NCBI RefSeq assembly: GCF_014656195.1
Contig: NZ_BNBY01000013.1
Coordinates: forward strand, 146,511 to 210,510
Source: Kitasatospora xanthocidica
GTDB taxonomy: Bacteria > Actinomycetota > Actinomycetes > Streptomycetales > Streptomycetaceae
Reading direction: 5' to 3'
Length of the DNA stretch: 64,000 bases
Below, piece after piece: positions 36,857-45,821 of this stretch. Within the stretch, counting starts at the first letter, position 1. Every line of letters starts with the position of its first letter. Both the position numbers and the translations under genes were made by a program. A model generated the notes under the pieces. The model ran no database searches. It was not told the origin of the DNA and saw nothing but the letters and a program-made list of their open reading frames with translations.

Positions 36857-39196
36857 GTGGGGGCGGGCATGGCGGCTGAGGCCGGTGGGGCAGGCGCGGA
36901 CACGGGCGAGTTCAGCCGCCTGCTGGCCGGGTACCGGGTGGCGGCCGGGCTGACCCAGGAGGAGCTCGCCGCGGCCGCCGGGGTGAGCCTGCGCGCCCTC
37001 GGGGACATGGAGCGCGGCCGCACCCGCGGGCCGCAGCGGCGCACCGTACGGGCGCTCGCCGTCGCCCTGGGGCTGGACGGGGAGCAGGCGGAGGTGCTGG
37101 ACCGGGCGGCGCAGTGCGGGCGCCCGCGCGGCGTCCGGCCCGGTCCGGCGCAGGTCGTGGCCCAGTCCGCGCCCCGGGATCCGGCCCCCGGAGTGCCGCC
37201 GGTCGCCGCGGGCCAGAGCGCGCTCGCCCTGCCCCGCGACATCGCCGACTTCACCGCCCGCGAGGGCGCGCTGGCGGTGCTGGCCGGCCTGGCCGCGGAG
37301 GACCGGCCCGCCCACCCGCGGGTGGTGCTGGTCAGCGGTCAGCCCGGCCTCGGCAAGACGGCCTTCGCGTTGCACGCGGCCCACGCGCTGGCCGAGCGCT
37401 TCCCGGACGGCCAGCTCTCGCTCGGCCTCGGCGCCATGTCCGGCCAGCCGCTGTCCGCCCGGGACGCGCTCGGCCAGGTGCTGCGCGCCCTGGGTGTCGC
37501 GGACGCCGCGGTGCCCGCCGGGACGGAGGAGCGGGCCGGCCTCTACCGGGCGCTGGTGCGCGAGCGGAGGCTGGTCCTGGTGCTGGACGACGCCGCGGAC
37601 GAGAGCCAGGTGCGTCCGCTGCTGCCGGGCTCCGGACCGGCCGTGACCATCGTGACCAGCCGCAACGCCCTGCCCGGCCTGGAGTCGGTGCACCGGCTGA
37701 GCCTGGACGTGCTCGCCCCGGCCGAGGCGGCCGGACTGCTGGCCAGGATCGCCGGGCGGGAGCGGATCGAGGCCGCGCCCGACGCCACCGCCGAACTGGC
37801 CGCGCTCTGCGGCTACCTGCCGCTCGCGCTGCGGATCGCCGGACAGCGGCTGGTGGCCCGGCCGCAGCAGCCGGTCGCCCACCTGGTGCGCCAGCTGGCC
37901 GCCGAGGAGAACCGCCTGGACCTGCTGGAGACCGGTGACCTGGCGGTCCGCCCGGCCTTCGAACTGTCCTACCGGCGGCTGCCCGCCGAGTCCCAACTGG
38001 TGCTCCGCCGCTGCGCGTTGACCGCCGGGCCGGACTTCACCGCGGTGGTCGCCGCCGCCTACGCGGGCCGCTCGGCGGCCCGGACCGAACTGGTGCTGGA
38101 GCAGCTGGTGGACGCCGGACTGGTGCAGCCCGCCACCCCGGACCGCTACCGGCTGCACGACCTGGTGCGGCTCTACGCGGGCGAGCGGCTGGCGGTCGAC
38201 GAGTCGGCCCAGGAGCTGGCCGAGGCCCGCACCCGGGCCGGGCGCTGGATCCTCGACCGGGCCGCCGCCTACGGGCTGCGGTTCGACCCGGACCACGCCA
38301 AGGACGACACCGGGCCGACCGGTTCCGCGCCCGCCCACCTCACCGAGGCGGCGCACTGGCTGGAGTACGAGCACCCGGAGTGGCTGGCCGCCCTGCACCA
38401 CGCCCAGCGGGCCGGCCGGTACCGGGAGGTGATCGACACCGCCGAGGCCATGCACTGGTTCTCCGACCGGCTGCTGAGCTGGGGGATCTGGGCGGAGGTG
38501 TTCCAGCTCTCGGTGGACGCCGCCCGCGCGCTGGGCGACCGGCGGGCCGAGGCGGTGCACGTCAACTACCTGGCCTGGACCTACGTCACCTGTCTGCACC
38601 GCTACCAGCGCGGCATCGAACTGGCCTCCCAGGGGCTGGAGTTGGCGCAGGAGCTGGGCGACCGGGAGCAGCAGGGCTGGGCGCTCACCTACCTCGCCTC
38701 CGGGCTCCGTTACCTGCGGCGGCACCGCGAGGCGACCGACGCCTTCCACCGGGCCGCGGACGCCTTCGCCGAGCTCGACAGCCGCGCCGCGCTGATCGGC
38801 CGGCTGGTCACCCTGCGCGGCGCCGCCAACTGCCTGCGCGAGTCCGGCCGGGCCGAGGAGGCCGTGGACACCCGGCGGCGGGCACTGGCCGGCGCGCTGG
38901 AGCTGGTGGAGCGCTGGTCCGCACCGCTGATGAACCTGCTGGCGGCCATGACCGCGCACGAACTGGGCCTGGACCGGGCGGCGTTGAAGCGCTGGCCGGC
39001 CGCCGAGAAGGCCTACCGGCAGGCCCTGGTGCACTACGAGGCGGTCGGCCGGCCGGACAGCATGACCAAGACCCTGACCGAGCTCGGCACCGCGCTGATC
39101 GAACAGGGCCGCGCCGAGGAGGCCCGCGAACTGCTCACCGAGGCGCTGACCGACCTGAGCGCGGACGGCCCCCGGGCGGGGCTGCCGCGGCCCTGA
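36857..39196 (+). CDS. XRE-type helix-turn-helix / NB-ARC / TPR STAND regulator
   Basis: A 779-aa protein. The XRE helix-turn-helix (FSRLLAGYRVAAGLTQEELA, AAGVSLRALGDMERG) lies within residues 15-75. The NB-ARC ATPase has GQPGLGKTAF with K167 and LVLVLDDAADESQV as Walker B. About 250 residues of TPR-like repeats end the protein (EELGDREQQGWALTYLASGL type). GTG 36857 follows AGGACC at moderate spacing; ATG 36869 is an equally possible start and would remove four residues. It forms a regulator group with the two SARPs. Such STAND proteins couple ligand sensing to DNA binding. Confidence 0.88.
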   Translation: MGAGMAAEAGGAGADTGEFSRLLAGYRVAAGLTQEELAAAAGVSLRALGDMERGRTRGPQRRTVRALAVALGLDGEQAEVLDRAAQCGRPRGVRPGPAQVVAQSAPRDPAPGVPPVAAGQSALALPRDIADFTAREGALAVLAGLAAEDRPAHPRVVLVSGQPGLGKTAFALHAAHALAERFPDGQLSLGLGAMSGQPLSARDALGQVLRALGVADAAVPAGTEERAGLYRALVRERRLVLVLDDAADESQVRPLLPGSGPAVTIVTSRNALPGLESVHRLSLDVLAPAEAAGLLARIAGRERIEAAPDATAELAALCGYLPLALRIAGQRLVARPQQPVAHLVRQLAAEENRLDLLETGDLAVRPAFELSYRRLPAESQLVLRRCALTAGPDFTAVVAAAYAGRSAARTELVLEQLVDAGLVQPATPDRYRLHDLVRLYAGERLAVDESAQELAEARTRAGRWILDRAAAYGLRFDPDHAKDDTGPTGSAPAHLTEAAHWLEYEHPEWLAALHHAQRAGRYREVIDTAEAMHWFSDRLLSWGIWAEVFQLSVDAARALGDRRAEAVHVNYLAWTYVTCLHRYQRGIELASQGLELAQELGDREQQGWALTYLASGLRYLRRHREATDAFHRAADAFAELDSRAALIGRLVTLRGAANCLRESGRAEEAVDTRRRALAGALELVERWSAPLMNLLAAMTAHELGLDRAALKRWPAAEKAYRQALVHYEAVGRPDSMTKTLTELGTALIEQGRAEEARELLTEALTDLSADGPRAGLPRP

Positions 39197-39229
39197 GTCG
39201 AGGCCGGAGGCGGTCCTGCCGCCGACGCG

Positions 39230-39262
39230 AACGCCCGCCCCCCCGGCCGGGGAGCGGGCGTT
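39230..39262. terminator. Bidirectional terminator between convergent genes
   Basis: AACGCCCGC and GCGGGCGTT form a 9-bp stem around a 15-base GC-rich loop, in the 86-bp gap between the STAND gene and the serine hydrolase gene. Confidence 0.75.
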
Positions 39263-39282
39263 CGGTCGTCAGTGCCGCCGGA

Positions 39283-40575
39283 TCAGATCCGGGTGTCCTC
39301 CACCACCGGCACCTGGTTCGCCGGGACGGCACGCGGGGCGTCGCCGTTCGGGGCGACGTTGCTCGGCGCGAAGCGCGTCTTCGGCGCGACCGCGGGCTTC
39401 GCGCCGCAGAAGGCCGGCTCCAGCGTGTTCATCAGGCCCTGCGTCACCGCGCCGTTGTTGGAGGCGTTGGCGAAGACCACCACGCTGCGCCGCCCGTCCG
39501 GCGTCGCGAAGGACTGGGTCTGGAAGCCCTGCACGATGCCGCCGTGGCCGTACACGTCCCCGCAGGTGAGGGAGATGCGGCGCAGCCCCAGGCCGTACGA
39601 GACCTTGGCGGTGGGCGTCGGCAGGGCGGCGGTCATCTGCCGCAGCGAGTCGTCGGTGACCAGGCCGCCCTCGCCGCCGGCCATCAGCGCGCCGAGGAAG
39701 CGGTCGAGGTCCTCGGCGTCGGAGATGACGGCACCGGCGGACCACACCCAGGAGCCGTTCTGCCGGGTGGAGTCCAGCAGCGGCTTGCTGCGGTCGTCGT
39801 TGGTCAGGTACCCGGTGACGTGGGCGCCCTGGATCTCCTGGTCGGGCACCACGAAGGTGGTCTTGCGCAGGCCGAGCGGCTGGAGGATCCGCTCGTTCAG
39901 CACCTCGGCGTACGGCTGGCCGGTGAGGTGCTCGACCGCGAGGCCCAGCAGCACGAAGTCGGTGTTGGAGTACGAGTAGCGGCTGCCGGGGGTGTACTGC
40001 ACGCCGTGCTTGACGGACATCGCCGCCAGCGCGCTCGGGTCGTACACCGTGCTGCGGATCCGCGCCTCGAACGCGCTGGTGGTCTCCTCGCCGGCCTGCT
40101 CCAGCAGGTCGTTGGTGTGGTCGAAGATCCCGGCGCGGTGCTCCATGACCTGGCGGCCCGTCATGGCCCAGCCCTCGGGCAGGGTGCCCGCGGGCAGGTA
40201 GTCGCGCAGCGGCTTGTCGAGGTCGATGCGGCCTTCCTGTGCCAGCTGCATCACGAGAACGGCGGTGAACATCTTGCTGTTGCTGCCGACCCGGAACCTC
40301 CACGAGGAGTTCATCGGGGTCCCGTCCAGGTCGGCCAGGCCGACCGCCACCGAGCGGCTCTCCTCCTTGTCGCCGTGGTCGCGGATCACCGCGAAGGCGC
40401 CCGGGGCGCCGGCCTTGGTGGTGGCCTGGAGGGCGGCGCGCACACCGGTGAGGTCGGAGGCCGGCGCGTCGGCGGCGCCGCGGTCGGCGGCCGCGGCGTG
40501 CGCGGCACCGGTCGCCATCAGGACGGCACCGGCGGCGGCCACGGCCAGGGGACGCAGAAGGCTGGTCTTCGCCAT
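39283..40575 (-). CDS. Secreted serine hydrolase, class C beta-lactamase/D,D-peptidase family
   Basis: A 430-aa protein. ATG 40575 gives a typical signal peptide (LLRPLAVAAAGAVLMATGAAHAAA). The catalytic motifs are S98-N-S-K101, Y-S-N within YSYSNTDF, and HGG in VYGHGGIVQGF. This is the pattern of class C beta-lactamases, D-Ala-D-Ala carboxypeptidases and EstB-like esterases. The longer frame upstream to 40638 lacks signal-peptide features. The C-terminal tail is Pro/Ala-rich and probably disordered. It likely acts in the cell wall or medium; the substrate (peptidoglycan peptide or ester) cannot be told. Confidence 0.88.
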   Translation of the reverse strand: MAKTSLLRPLAVAAAGAVLMATGAAHAAAADRGAADAPASDLTGVRAALQATTKAGAPGAFAVIRDHGDKEESRSVAVGLADLDGTPMNSSWRFRVGSNSKMFTAVLVMQLAQEGRIDLDKPLRDYLPAGTLPEGWAMTGRQVMEHRAGIFDHTNDLLEQAGEETTSAFEARIRSTVYDPSALAAMSVKHGVQYTPGSRYSYSNTDFVLLGLAVEHLTGQPYAEVLNERILQPLGLRKTTFVVPDQEIQGAHVTGYLTNDDRSKPLLDSTRQNGSWVWSAGAVISDAEDLDRFLGALMAGGEGGLVTDDSLRQMTAALPTPTAKVSYGLGLRRISLTCGDVYGHGGIVQGFQTQSFATPDGRRSVVVFANASNNGAVTQGLMNTLEPAFCGAKPAVAPKTRFAPSNVAPNGDAPRAVPANQVPVVEDTRI

Positions 40576-40909
40576 GTTCCTCGGTTCTCTCGTCAGCTGA
40601 CGCGGCGTCGGGCCGCGCCGTTCGACGATCACTATCACCGGCCGGGCGACCGAAAGGCAATGTGAACCGGTTCGCCCGCATGGTCCGTTGTGTGCGCCGG
40701 CCGACGGGCCGCACCGTTCGTTTCCCGCTCCGGGGCCAAGGTTTCACCTGCTGTCGTCTACCCGCGTCAAGGGCCGCGCCCCATGCTGTTCGGGCGCTCC
40801 CGGCGCGTCCGGTGCCCTCTCCGCACCGGCCCCCTGCCCCGCTTCCTGCTCCGCCGGATCCCCTCGGCAGCTCTCCCTCATCGGGCCGCTCCTCACCCAA
40901 GGAATTGTC

Positions 40910-41806
40910 ATGACTTCGTCCACGAAGGCCCTGAAGCCCCGCTCCCGCCGCACCGCCACCGCGATCGGCTCCGCCGTCGCCCTGGTCGCCGCCTCCGCCG
41001 GCCTGTGGGCCGCGACCGCCACGACCGCGCAGGCGGCCGCGCTGCCCACGCCCGACCACATCGTCGTCGTGGTGATGGAGAACCACGCCTACACCCAGGT
41101 CATCGGCAGCAGCAGCGCCCCGTACATCAACAACACCCTCAAGGCGGGCGGCGCCAACCTCACCCAGTCCTTCGGCATCACCCACCCGAGCGAGCCGAAC
41201 TACTACGCGCTGTTCTCCGGCTCCACCCAGGGCCGCGTCGACGACAGCTGTGTGACCGTCGGCGGTTTCCAGAGCGCCAACCTGGCCTCCGAGGTCATCG
41301 CCGCCGGCAAGACCTGGGCCAGCTACAACGAGTCCCTGCCCAGCCAGGGCAGCACCGTGTGCAGCAGCGGCAACTACGCCCAGAAGCACAACCCGTGGTT
41401 CGGCTTCGGCAACGTCCCGCTCAGCTCGGCCAAGACCTTCGCGCAGTTCCCCACCGACTTCACCACCCTGCCGAACGTCTCCTTCGTCGTGCCGAACCTC
41501 TGCAGCGACATGCACGACTGCTCGGTCGCCACCGGCGACACCTGGATCAAGAACAACCTCGGCGCCTACGCGACCTGGGCCCAGACCCACAACAGCATCC
41601 TGGTCGTCACCTTCGACGAGGACAACAAGCTGTCCGGCAACCGGATCCCGACCGTGGTCTACGGCGCCCACGTCACCCCGGGCAGCAGCTCCGCCACCAC
41701 CTACAACCACTACAACGTGCTGCGCACCCTGGAGGACCTGTCGGGCGCCAGCGGCCACGCGGGCAACGCGGCCACCGCGAGCGACATCACCGGCATCTGG
41801 AACTGA
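40910..41806 (+). CDS. Secreted phosphoesterase (acid phosphatase/phospholipase C-like, PF04185 type)
   Basis: A 298-aa protein with a Sec signal peptide (basic start, then AIGSAVALVAASAGLWAATA, cleavage near AQAAA). The family motifs are VVVVMENHAYTQV, THPSEPNYYALFSG and VVTFDEDN, which supply metal and phosphate ligands in acid phosphatases and phospholipases C of this superfamily. The short length favours acid phosphatase. ATG 40910 has AAGGA six bases upstream. The frame extends back to 40688 but runs through non-coding-looking sequence. The gene ends 10 bp from the convergent MFS gene. Confidence 0.88.
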   Translation: MTSSTKALKPRSRRTATAIGSAVALVAASAGLWAATATTAQAAALPTPDHIVVVVMENHAYTQVIGSSSAPYINNTLKAGGANLTQSFGITHPSEPNYYALFSGSTQGRVDDSCVTVGGFQSANLASEVIAAGKTWASYNESLPSQGSTVCSSGNYAQKHNPWFGFGNVPLSSAKTFAQFPTDFTTLPNVSFVVPNLCSDMHDCSVATGDTWIKNNLGAYATWAQTHNSILVVTFDEDNKLSGNRIPTVVYGAHVTPGSSSATTYNHYNVLRTLEDLSGASGHAGNAATASDITGIWN

Positions 41807-41816
41807 GCCGCGGTGA

Positions 41817-43154
41817 TCAGGGCTTGACCTGAGCCCGAGCCCGGACCGGTGGCCGCTCGGTCACCGGCTCGGGCTCGGGCCCGGACAGCGGCCCGCGTGC
41901 GGTGGCCTGCCGTACGCCGTGCCGCCGTACCCCGGGCACCGCCGCCGTGCCCGCGCAGACCAGCGTGACCAGCACCGCCGCCGTCAGCAGCGGCACCCGG
42001 CTGCCCCAGGCGTCGGCGGCGAGCGGCGCCAGCACGTACCCGAGCGGGGCGGCGCCCAGCGAGAGCAGCCAGTCGTACGAGGTGACCCGGGCCAGCGACC
42101 CGGCCGGGAAGTCCTGCTGGACCACCGTCTCCCACACCGGGTTGAGGAAGCCGAGCCCGGCCATCGCCACCGCCTGTGCCGCCACCGCGACGGCCACCGG
42201 GGCCGGGCCGGCGAGCGCGAGCAGCGGCAGCCCGTACAGCGCGAGCGCGAGGTTCCCGGCCAGCACCGGGCGGCGGGGGCGGACCTTCCCGGCGATCAGC
42301 GAGCCGACCAGCAGGCCCACCGCCCCGGCCTGGGTGAGCGCCACCCAGGCGCCGTCGCCGCCGAGCCGGGTGGCGGCGATCAGCGGGCCGAGGGTGAGCA
42401 GGACGGCGGAGGCGCCGTTCCACACGCCGTGGGCGATCAGGCTGGTCCAGTACCAGTCCCGGGAGCGCACCTCGCGCCAGCCGTCGGCGAGGTCCCGGCG
42501 CAGCGAGCGTCCGCCGTCGGGGGTGCGGTCGGTGCGGTCAGTGTGACCCGCGTGATCGGTGCGGTCGGTGCGGTCGATGGCGGGCCGGGGGAGCCGGGCG
42601 AGCAGCACGGCGCTCAGTACGAAGGAGGCGCCGTCCAGCAGGAAGGCCCAGCCGGGCCCGGCCGTGTAGACCAGCACCCCGGCGAGCGCCGGGCCGCCGA
42701 GACGGGCGGCGCCGGTCGCGGTGCCGAGCAGCGCGTTGGCCCGCAGCCGCAGTTCGCCCCGGACGGTGGCCGCGACCAGCGGCGAGGCGGTGGGCATGGC
42801 GAAGGCGGAGGCGACGCCGCCGACGGCCGAGGCGAGCGCGATGTGGGACAGGCTCGGACGGTCGCCGAGCAGTTCCAGGCCGACGAACAGCTGGGCGACG
42901 GCCCGGACCAGGTCGGTGGTGAGCGCGACCAGGCGCGGGTCGAAGCGGTCCCCGGCCACTCCGCCGAACGGCAGCAGGAGCAGCCTGGGCACCATCGCGC
43001 AGCCCAGTACCAGGGCGAGGGCGGCGGAGGAGCCGGTGGCCCGGGTGACGGCGATGGCGAGGGCGGCGGGGACGACGGCGTCACCGAGGGTGGAGATCGT
43101 CCGGCCGAGGAAGAGCAGGCGGAAGCCGGGCAGGCGCAAGGGGTGGTTGATCAC
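41817..43154 (-). CDS. MFS transporter (12-TM drug efflux type), partner of the divergent MarR regulator
   Basis: A 445-aa integral membrane protein. GTG 43154 was chosen because TACAGT lies exactly seven bases upstream on this strand, the spacing of a leaderless transcript; ATG 43190 is further back in frame. N-terminal motifs FRLLFLGRTISTLGDAVVP and FGGVAGDRFDPR fit the MFS_3/enterobactin-exporter-like group. The central cytoplasmic loop carries a minisatellite encoding D-R-T-D repeats (42522-42585). It is probably repressed by the MarR protein encoded next door. Confidence 0.88.
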   Translation of the reverse strand: MINHPLRLPGFRLLFLGRTISTLGDAVVPAALAIAVTRATGSSAALALVLGCAMVPRLLLLPFGGVAGDRFDPRLVALTTDLVRAVAQLFVGLELLGDRPSLSHIALASAVGGVASAFAMPTASPLVAATVRGELRLRANALLGTATGAARLGGPALAGVLVYTAGPGWAFLLDGASFVLSAVLLARLPRPAIDRTDRTDHAGHTDRTDRTPDGGRSLRRDLADGWREVRSRDWYWTSLIAHGVWNGASAVLLTLGPLIAATRLGGDGAWVALTQAGAVGLLVGSLIAGKVRPRRPVLAGNLALALYGLPLLALAGPAPVAVAVAAQAVAMAGLGFLNPVWETVVQQDFPAGSLARVTSYDWLLSLGAAPLGYVLAPLAADAWGSRVPLLTAAVLVTLVCAGTAAVPGVRRHGVRQATARGPLSGPEPEPVTERPPVRARAQVKP

Positions 43155-43161
43155 GCGGCGC

Positions 43162-43252
43162 ACTGTATTTCGGTGCCGAAATTTTGGCAACGAATATTTC
43201 GGCGCCGTTGCTTCGTGGGGGTACCGTCTCCCCGGGTTTGTAGACTCCTGCC
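43162..43252. promoter_or_regulatory. Divergent MFS/marR promoter region with MarR-type operator sites
   Basis: TTTCGGTGCCGAAA (43168-43181) is a palindrome apart from its two central bases and abuts the MFS -10 (TACAGT on the minus strand, 43167-43162). A second TTTCGGCGCCG lies at 43197-43207. The marR -10 TAGACT is at 43241-43246, six bases before its ATG. The palindrome lies where a repressor would block the transporter promoter. Confidence 0.65.
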
Positions 43253-43789
43253 ATGGCCGACCACCCCCACCAGCACCGCACCCCGCCCCGCGACTGGACG
43301 GACGGCCACGTCGAGCGCTGGCAACCGGTGCTGCCCGACCTCGACCCGGACATCGAGGCCGCCGTCACCCGGATGTCCAAACTCACCCGGCACTTCCGTC
43401 GGGTCCGCGAACAGGGCGTCGCCGACTACGGCCTGCAGAAGCACGAGTTCGACACCCTCCACGAGCTCGCCGGCCGCGGCGGCCACGCCGCCCCCTCCGA
43501 CCTGCGCGCCGACCTCAACCTCGCCCCGGCGTCCGTCACCGGGCGCCTGGAGGCCCTGGAACGGCGGGGCTTCATCGTGCGCACACCCTCCACGGCGGAC
43601 CGCCGCAAGGTCGACATCGTGCTCACGGACGCCGGGCGCGCCGCATGGCAGCAGGCCCTCGACGTGGTCGGACGGGAGGAGCACCGGCTGCTGGGAGTGC
43701 TGTCCGAGGACGAGCGCCGCACACTGTCGGACCTGCTGCGGAAGGTGATGCTGGCCCAGGAGGCGGCGGAGGACGGCCGGTCGGACTGA
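43253..43789 (+). CDS. MarR-family transcriptional regulator
   Basis: A 178-aa protein with a winged helix-turn-helix: YGLQKHEFDTLHELAGRGGH, APSDLRADLNLAPASVTGRL, EALERRGFIVRTPSTADRRK (the D-R-R wing), VDIVLTDAGRAAWQQAL. The N- and C-terminal helices form the usual dimer interface. The start is leaderless-like (TAGACT plus six bases). It is divergent from the MFS gene and probably represses both genes in the absence of a small-molecule ligand. Confidence 0.92.
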   Translation: MADHPHQHRTPPRDWTDGHVERWQPVLPDLDPDIEAAVTRMSKLTRHFRRVREQGVADYGLQKHEFDTLHELAGRGGHAAPSDLRADLNLAPASVTGRLEALERRGFIVRTPSTADRRKVDIVLTDAGRAAWQQALDVVGREEHRLLGVLSEDERRTLSDLLRKVMLAQEAAEDGRSD

Positions 43790-43895
43790 CCGCCGTCGGG
43801 TGGGCCGGGTCGAGGGCGAGTTCGGCACGGGCGGCCCCGGCGGGTGGCCGGGCCGGGGTCGACCGGGCGGGTCCGGCCCTGGTATCGATAGGGCC

Positions 43896-44489
43896 GTGCG
43901 ATTCGAACTTGTGCCGATGCCGGACGGTGTGGGGGCGCGGCCCCGGGACGGGCGGGGGTACCCCGTGCCGGCGATCACGCCGTGGCACGGGGGCGAGCCG
44001 CAGTTCGCGCTGACGGACCACGGGCGCAGCGCCGACTGCGCGCTGCGGCGCCGGTGTTCGGTGTGCGGCGGGTTCATGGCGCGCGGGCCGGTGTGGCGGG
44101 TCGTCGGGCCCGCCGAGAGCGCGGCGATCGCCGAGGCGCTCGCGGCCGGCCGGCCGTACCGCAACCTCGCCCCGACCATGGAGGGCCCCGGGCACCGCGC
44201 CTGCATGCTCTACGCGTCGATGGTCTGCCCCTACCTGGCCCGCCCGAACGCCCGCCGGCGGGCCACCGCCGAGGACCCGGCCGACGAGCTGACCTCGGCC
44301 GCCGTCCGCGGCGCGGCGCGCGGCGGGCTGGGCGCGGTGGTCGGGTTCGGCGACTACGAGTACGCCGTCACCGACACCCGGGTGCTGTTCCGCTTCCTCG
44401 ACCTGGTCGAGTTCCTGCCGCACGAGTCGGCCGACGAGCACCTGGCCGAGCTGCGCGCCGAGTTGGCGAAGCCCGGCCAGGGCCGGTAG
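43896..44489 (+). CDS. Conserved hypothetical protein with Cys/His-rich putative zinc site
   Basis: A 197-aa protein. GTG 43896 is preceded by TATCGA with a seven-base gap. Metal-site candidates are C-A-L-R-R-R-C-S-V-C-G-G around residues 49-60 and GHRACMLYASMVCPYL near residues 103-118, which together could bind one zinc. The C-terminal third (FGDYEYAVTDTRVLFRFLDL) looks alpha/beta. Similar proteins are widespread in streptomycetes and some phages, but I know of no function. Confidence 0.6.
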   Translation: MRFELVPMPDGVGARPRDGRGYPVPAITPWHGGEPQFALTDHGRSADCALRRRCSVCGGFMARGPVWRVVGPAESAAIAEALAAGRPYRNLAPTMEGPGHRACMLYASMVCPYLARPNARRRATAEDPADELTSAAVRGAARGGLGAVVGFGDYEYAVTDTRVLFRFLDLVEFLPHESADEHLAELRAELAKPGQGR

Positions 44490-44495
44490 GCGGGA

Positions 44496-44543
44496 CCGGT
44501 GGTGCCTACTGCCGGTGGTGCTTACGGCCGGTGGTGCTTACGG
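44496..44543. repeat. Three 16-bp direct repeats overlapping a stop codon
   Basis: CCGGTGGTGCTTACGG occurs at 44512 and 44528, with a slightly changed copy at 44496. The last copy contains the stop codon of the convergent lipoprotein gene (44538-44540), so the array probably grew outward from that gene's 3' end. Confidence 0.85.
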
Positions 44544-45632
44544 CCGGTAGGCGGGCAGGCCCTTGATGGTGGAGACCTGGGTCGGCGCGGCGGAGCCGTC
44601 CGCGGGCAGGGTGCTGATGCCGTCCGGGGTGCGGGCCGCGACGGTCCTGCCGTCCGGGGACCAGGCGGGTTCGGTGAAGTCGGTGGTGGCCGAGGGGGTG
44701 AGGTCCTTCTCGGTCTTCTGGTCCCACGCCGTGGAGCGGGTGAACAGGTGGTCGTGCCCGTTCACCGAGCGGACGAAGACGAGGTGCTCGCCGTCGGGGG
44801 AGAGCGCCGGCTGGGAGCCCTTGGCCAGCTCGCGGGCCGCGGGCCGGATGTAGTCGTCGTAGATGTACACCTCGTTCGCCGGGGTGTTGGCGTACGCGAT
44901 CGCGCCGCGGTGACCGCCCGCGTTGGCCCAGGTGTTGCCGGTCTGCGGCGGCTGCGGCAGGTTGTCGTTGCCGCCCTCGGAGTTGTGCGGGGTGAGCTCC
45001 TCGGGCGTGGCGCCGGGGGTCTTGGTGGGGACCCGCTCCAGCTTCAGCACGCCGCCCTTGGTAGCGGCGAAGACGATCGTGTTGAAGCGTTCGAGCCCCT
45101 CGGTGCCCGAGGTGTCGCCGGGCTCCCGGGTGGCGTGCAGCCAGGTGGGGTGGGACCAGGTCTCCCCGCCGGGGTTCTTGGCCAGGGTGACCTTCCCGGT
45201 GCCGTCCGGGTTGGCCGTCACCAGGTCGCCGTTGCCGTTGACGAACGCGGCCTTCTTGCCGTCGGGGGACCACGCGAGGTCGCGTACGGCGGTGCCGAAG
45301 TCGACGGTGGCGCCGTTGATCGCGACGGTCTGGGTGCCGGTGCTGATGGTGAGGTGGTTGGCGGCGGAGGTGCCGTTGACCTCCTTGCCACCCGGCGCGG
45401 GGCTGCCCGCCTGGGACGGGGTGCCGGGCTGGGACGGCGCGCCGGGCGCGGACGTCCCCGGCGTCGAGCCCGGGGCGGACGTCCCCGCCGTCGAGCCGGG
45501 GGCGGTGCCGGTCGGGGCCGCGGTGGCCCCGGAGCCGCTGGTGTCCGGGCCGCAGGCGGAGAGCAGGACCGCGCCGACGGTGGTCATCAGGGCGATCGCG
45601 GCGGCGGTGCCGAATCTGTTGCGCACGGACAT
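44538..45632 (-). CDS. Secreted lipoprotein with TolB/PD40-like beta-propeller
   Basis: A 364-aa protein. ATG 45632 gives a lipoprotein signal: AAAIALMTTVGAVLLSAC with the lipobox L-S-A-C. A Thr/Pro/Gly-rich linker spans residues 35-85. PD40-type blades follow: LAWSPDGKKAAFVNGNGDL, GSQPALSPDGEHLVFVR and EPAWSPDGRTVAARTPDG. The protein should be lipid-anchored on the outer face of the membrane. Such TolB-like propellers mediate protein contacts; no partner is encoded nearby. The longer frame to 45749 lacks signal features. Confidence 0.85.
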   Translation of the reverse strand: MSVRNRFGTAAAIALMTTVGAVLLSACGPDTSGSGATAAPTGTAPGSTAGTSAPGSTPGTSAPGAPSQPGTPSQAGSPAPGGKEVNGTSAANHLTISTGTQTVAINGATVDFGTAVRDLAWSPDGKKAAFVNGNGDLVTANPDGTGKVTLAKNPGGETWSHPTWLHATREPGDTSGTEGLERFNTIVFAATKGGVLKLERVPTKTPGATPEELTPHNSEGGNDNLPQPPQTGNTWANAGGHRGAIAYANTPANEVYIYDDYIRPAARELAKGSQPALSPDGEHLVFVRSVNGHDHLFTRSTAWDQKTEKDLTPSATTDFTEPAWSPDGRTVAARTPDGISTLPADGSAAPTQVSTIKGLPAYRP

Positions 45633-45821
45633 TCCAGGGTCCCCCTCAGGTGCTGTTCGCCTTCGAGAAGGAAGCGTCCCAGCGCCAGGTCTATGACCGG
45701 TTCGTGCCGTGTCACAGACGTGGAACAGTGCGGGCCGGTTCCTCGGCACGGCGTCAGCGGCCCTGCGGGCGGCGGCTCCAGGGGCCTCCGGGACGTCCGG
45801 TGCCTTCGGGGGCGCGGGCCG

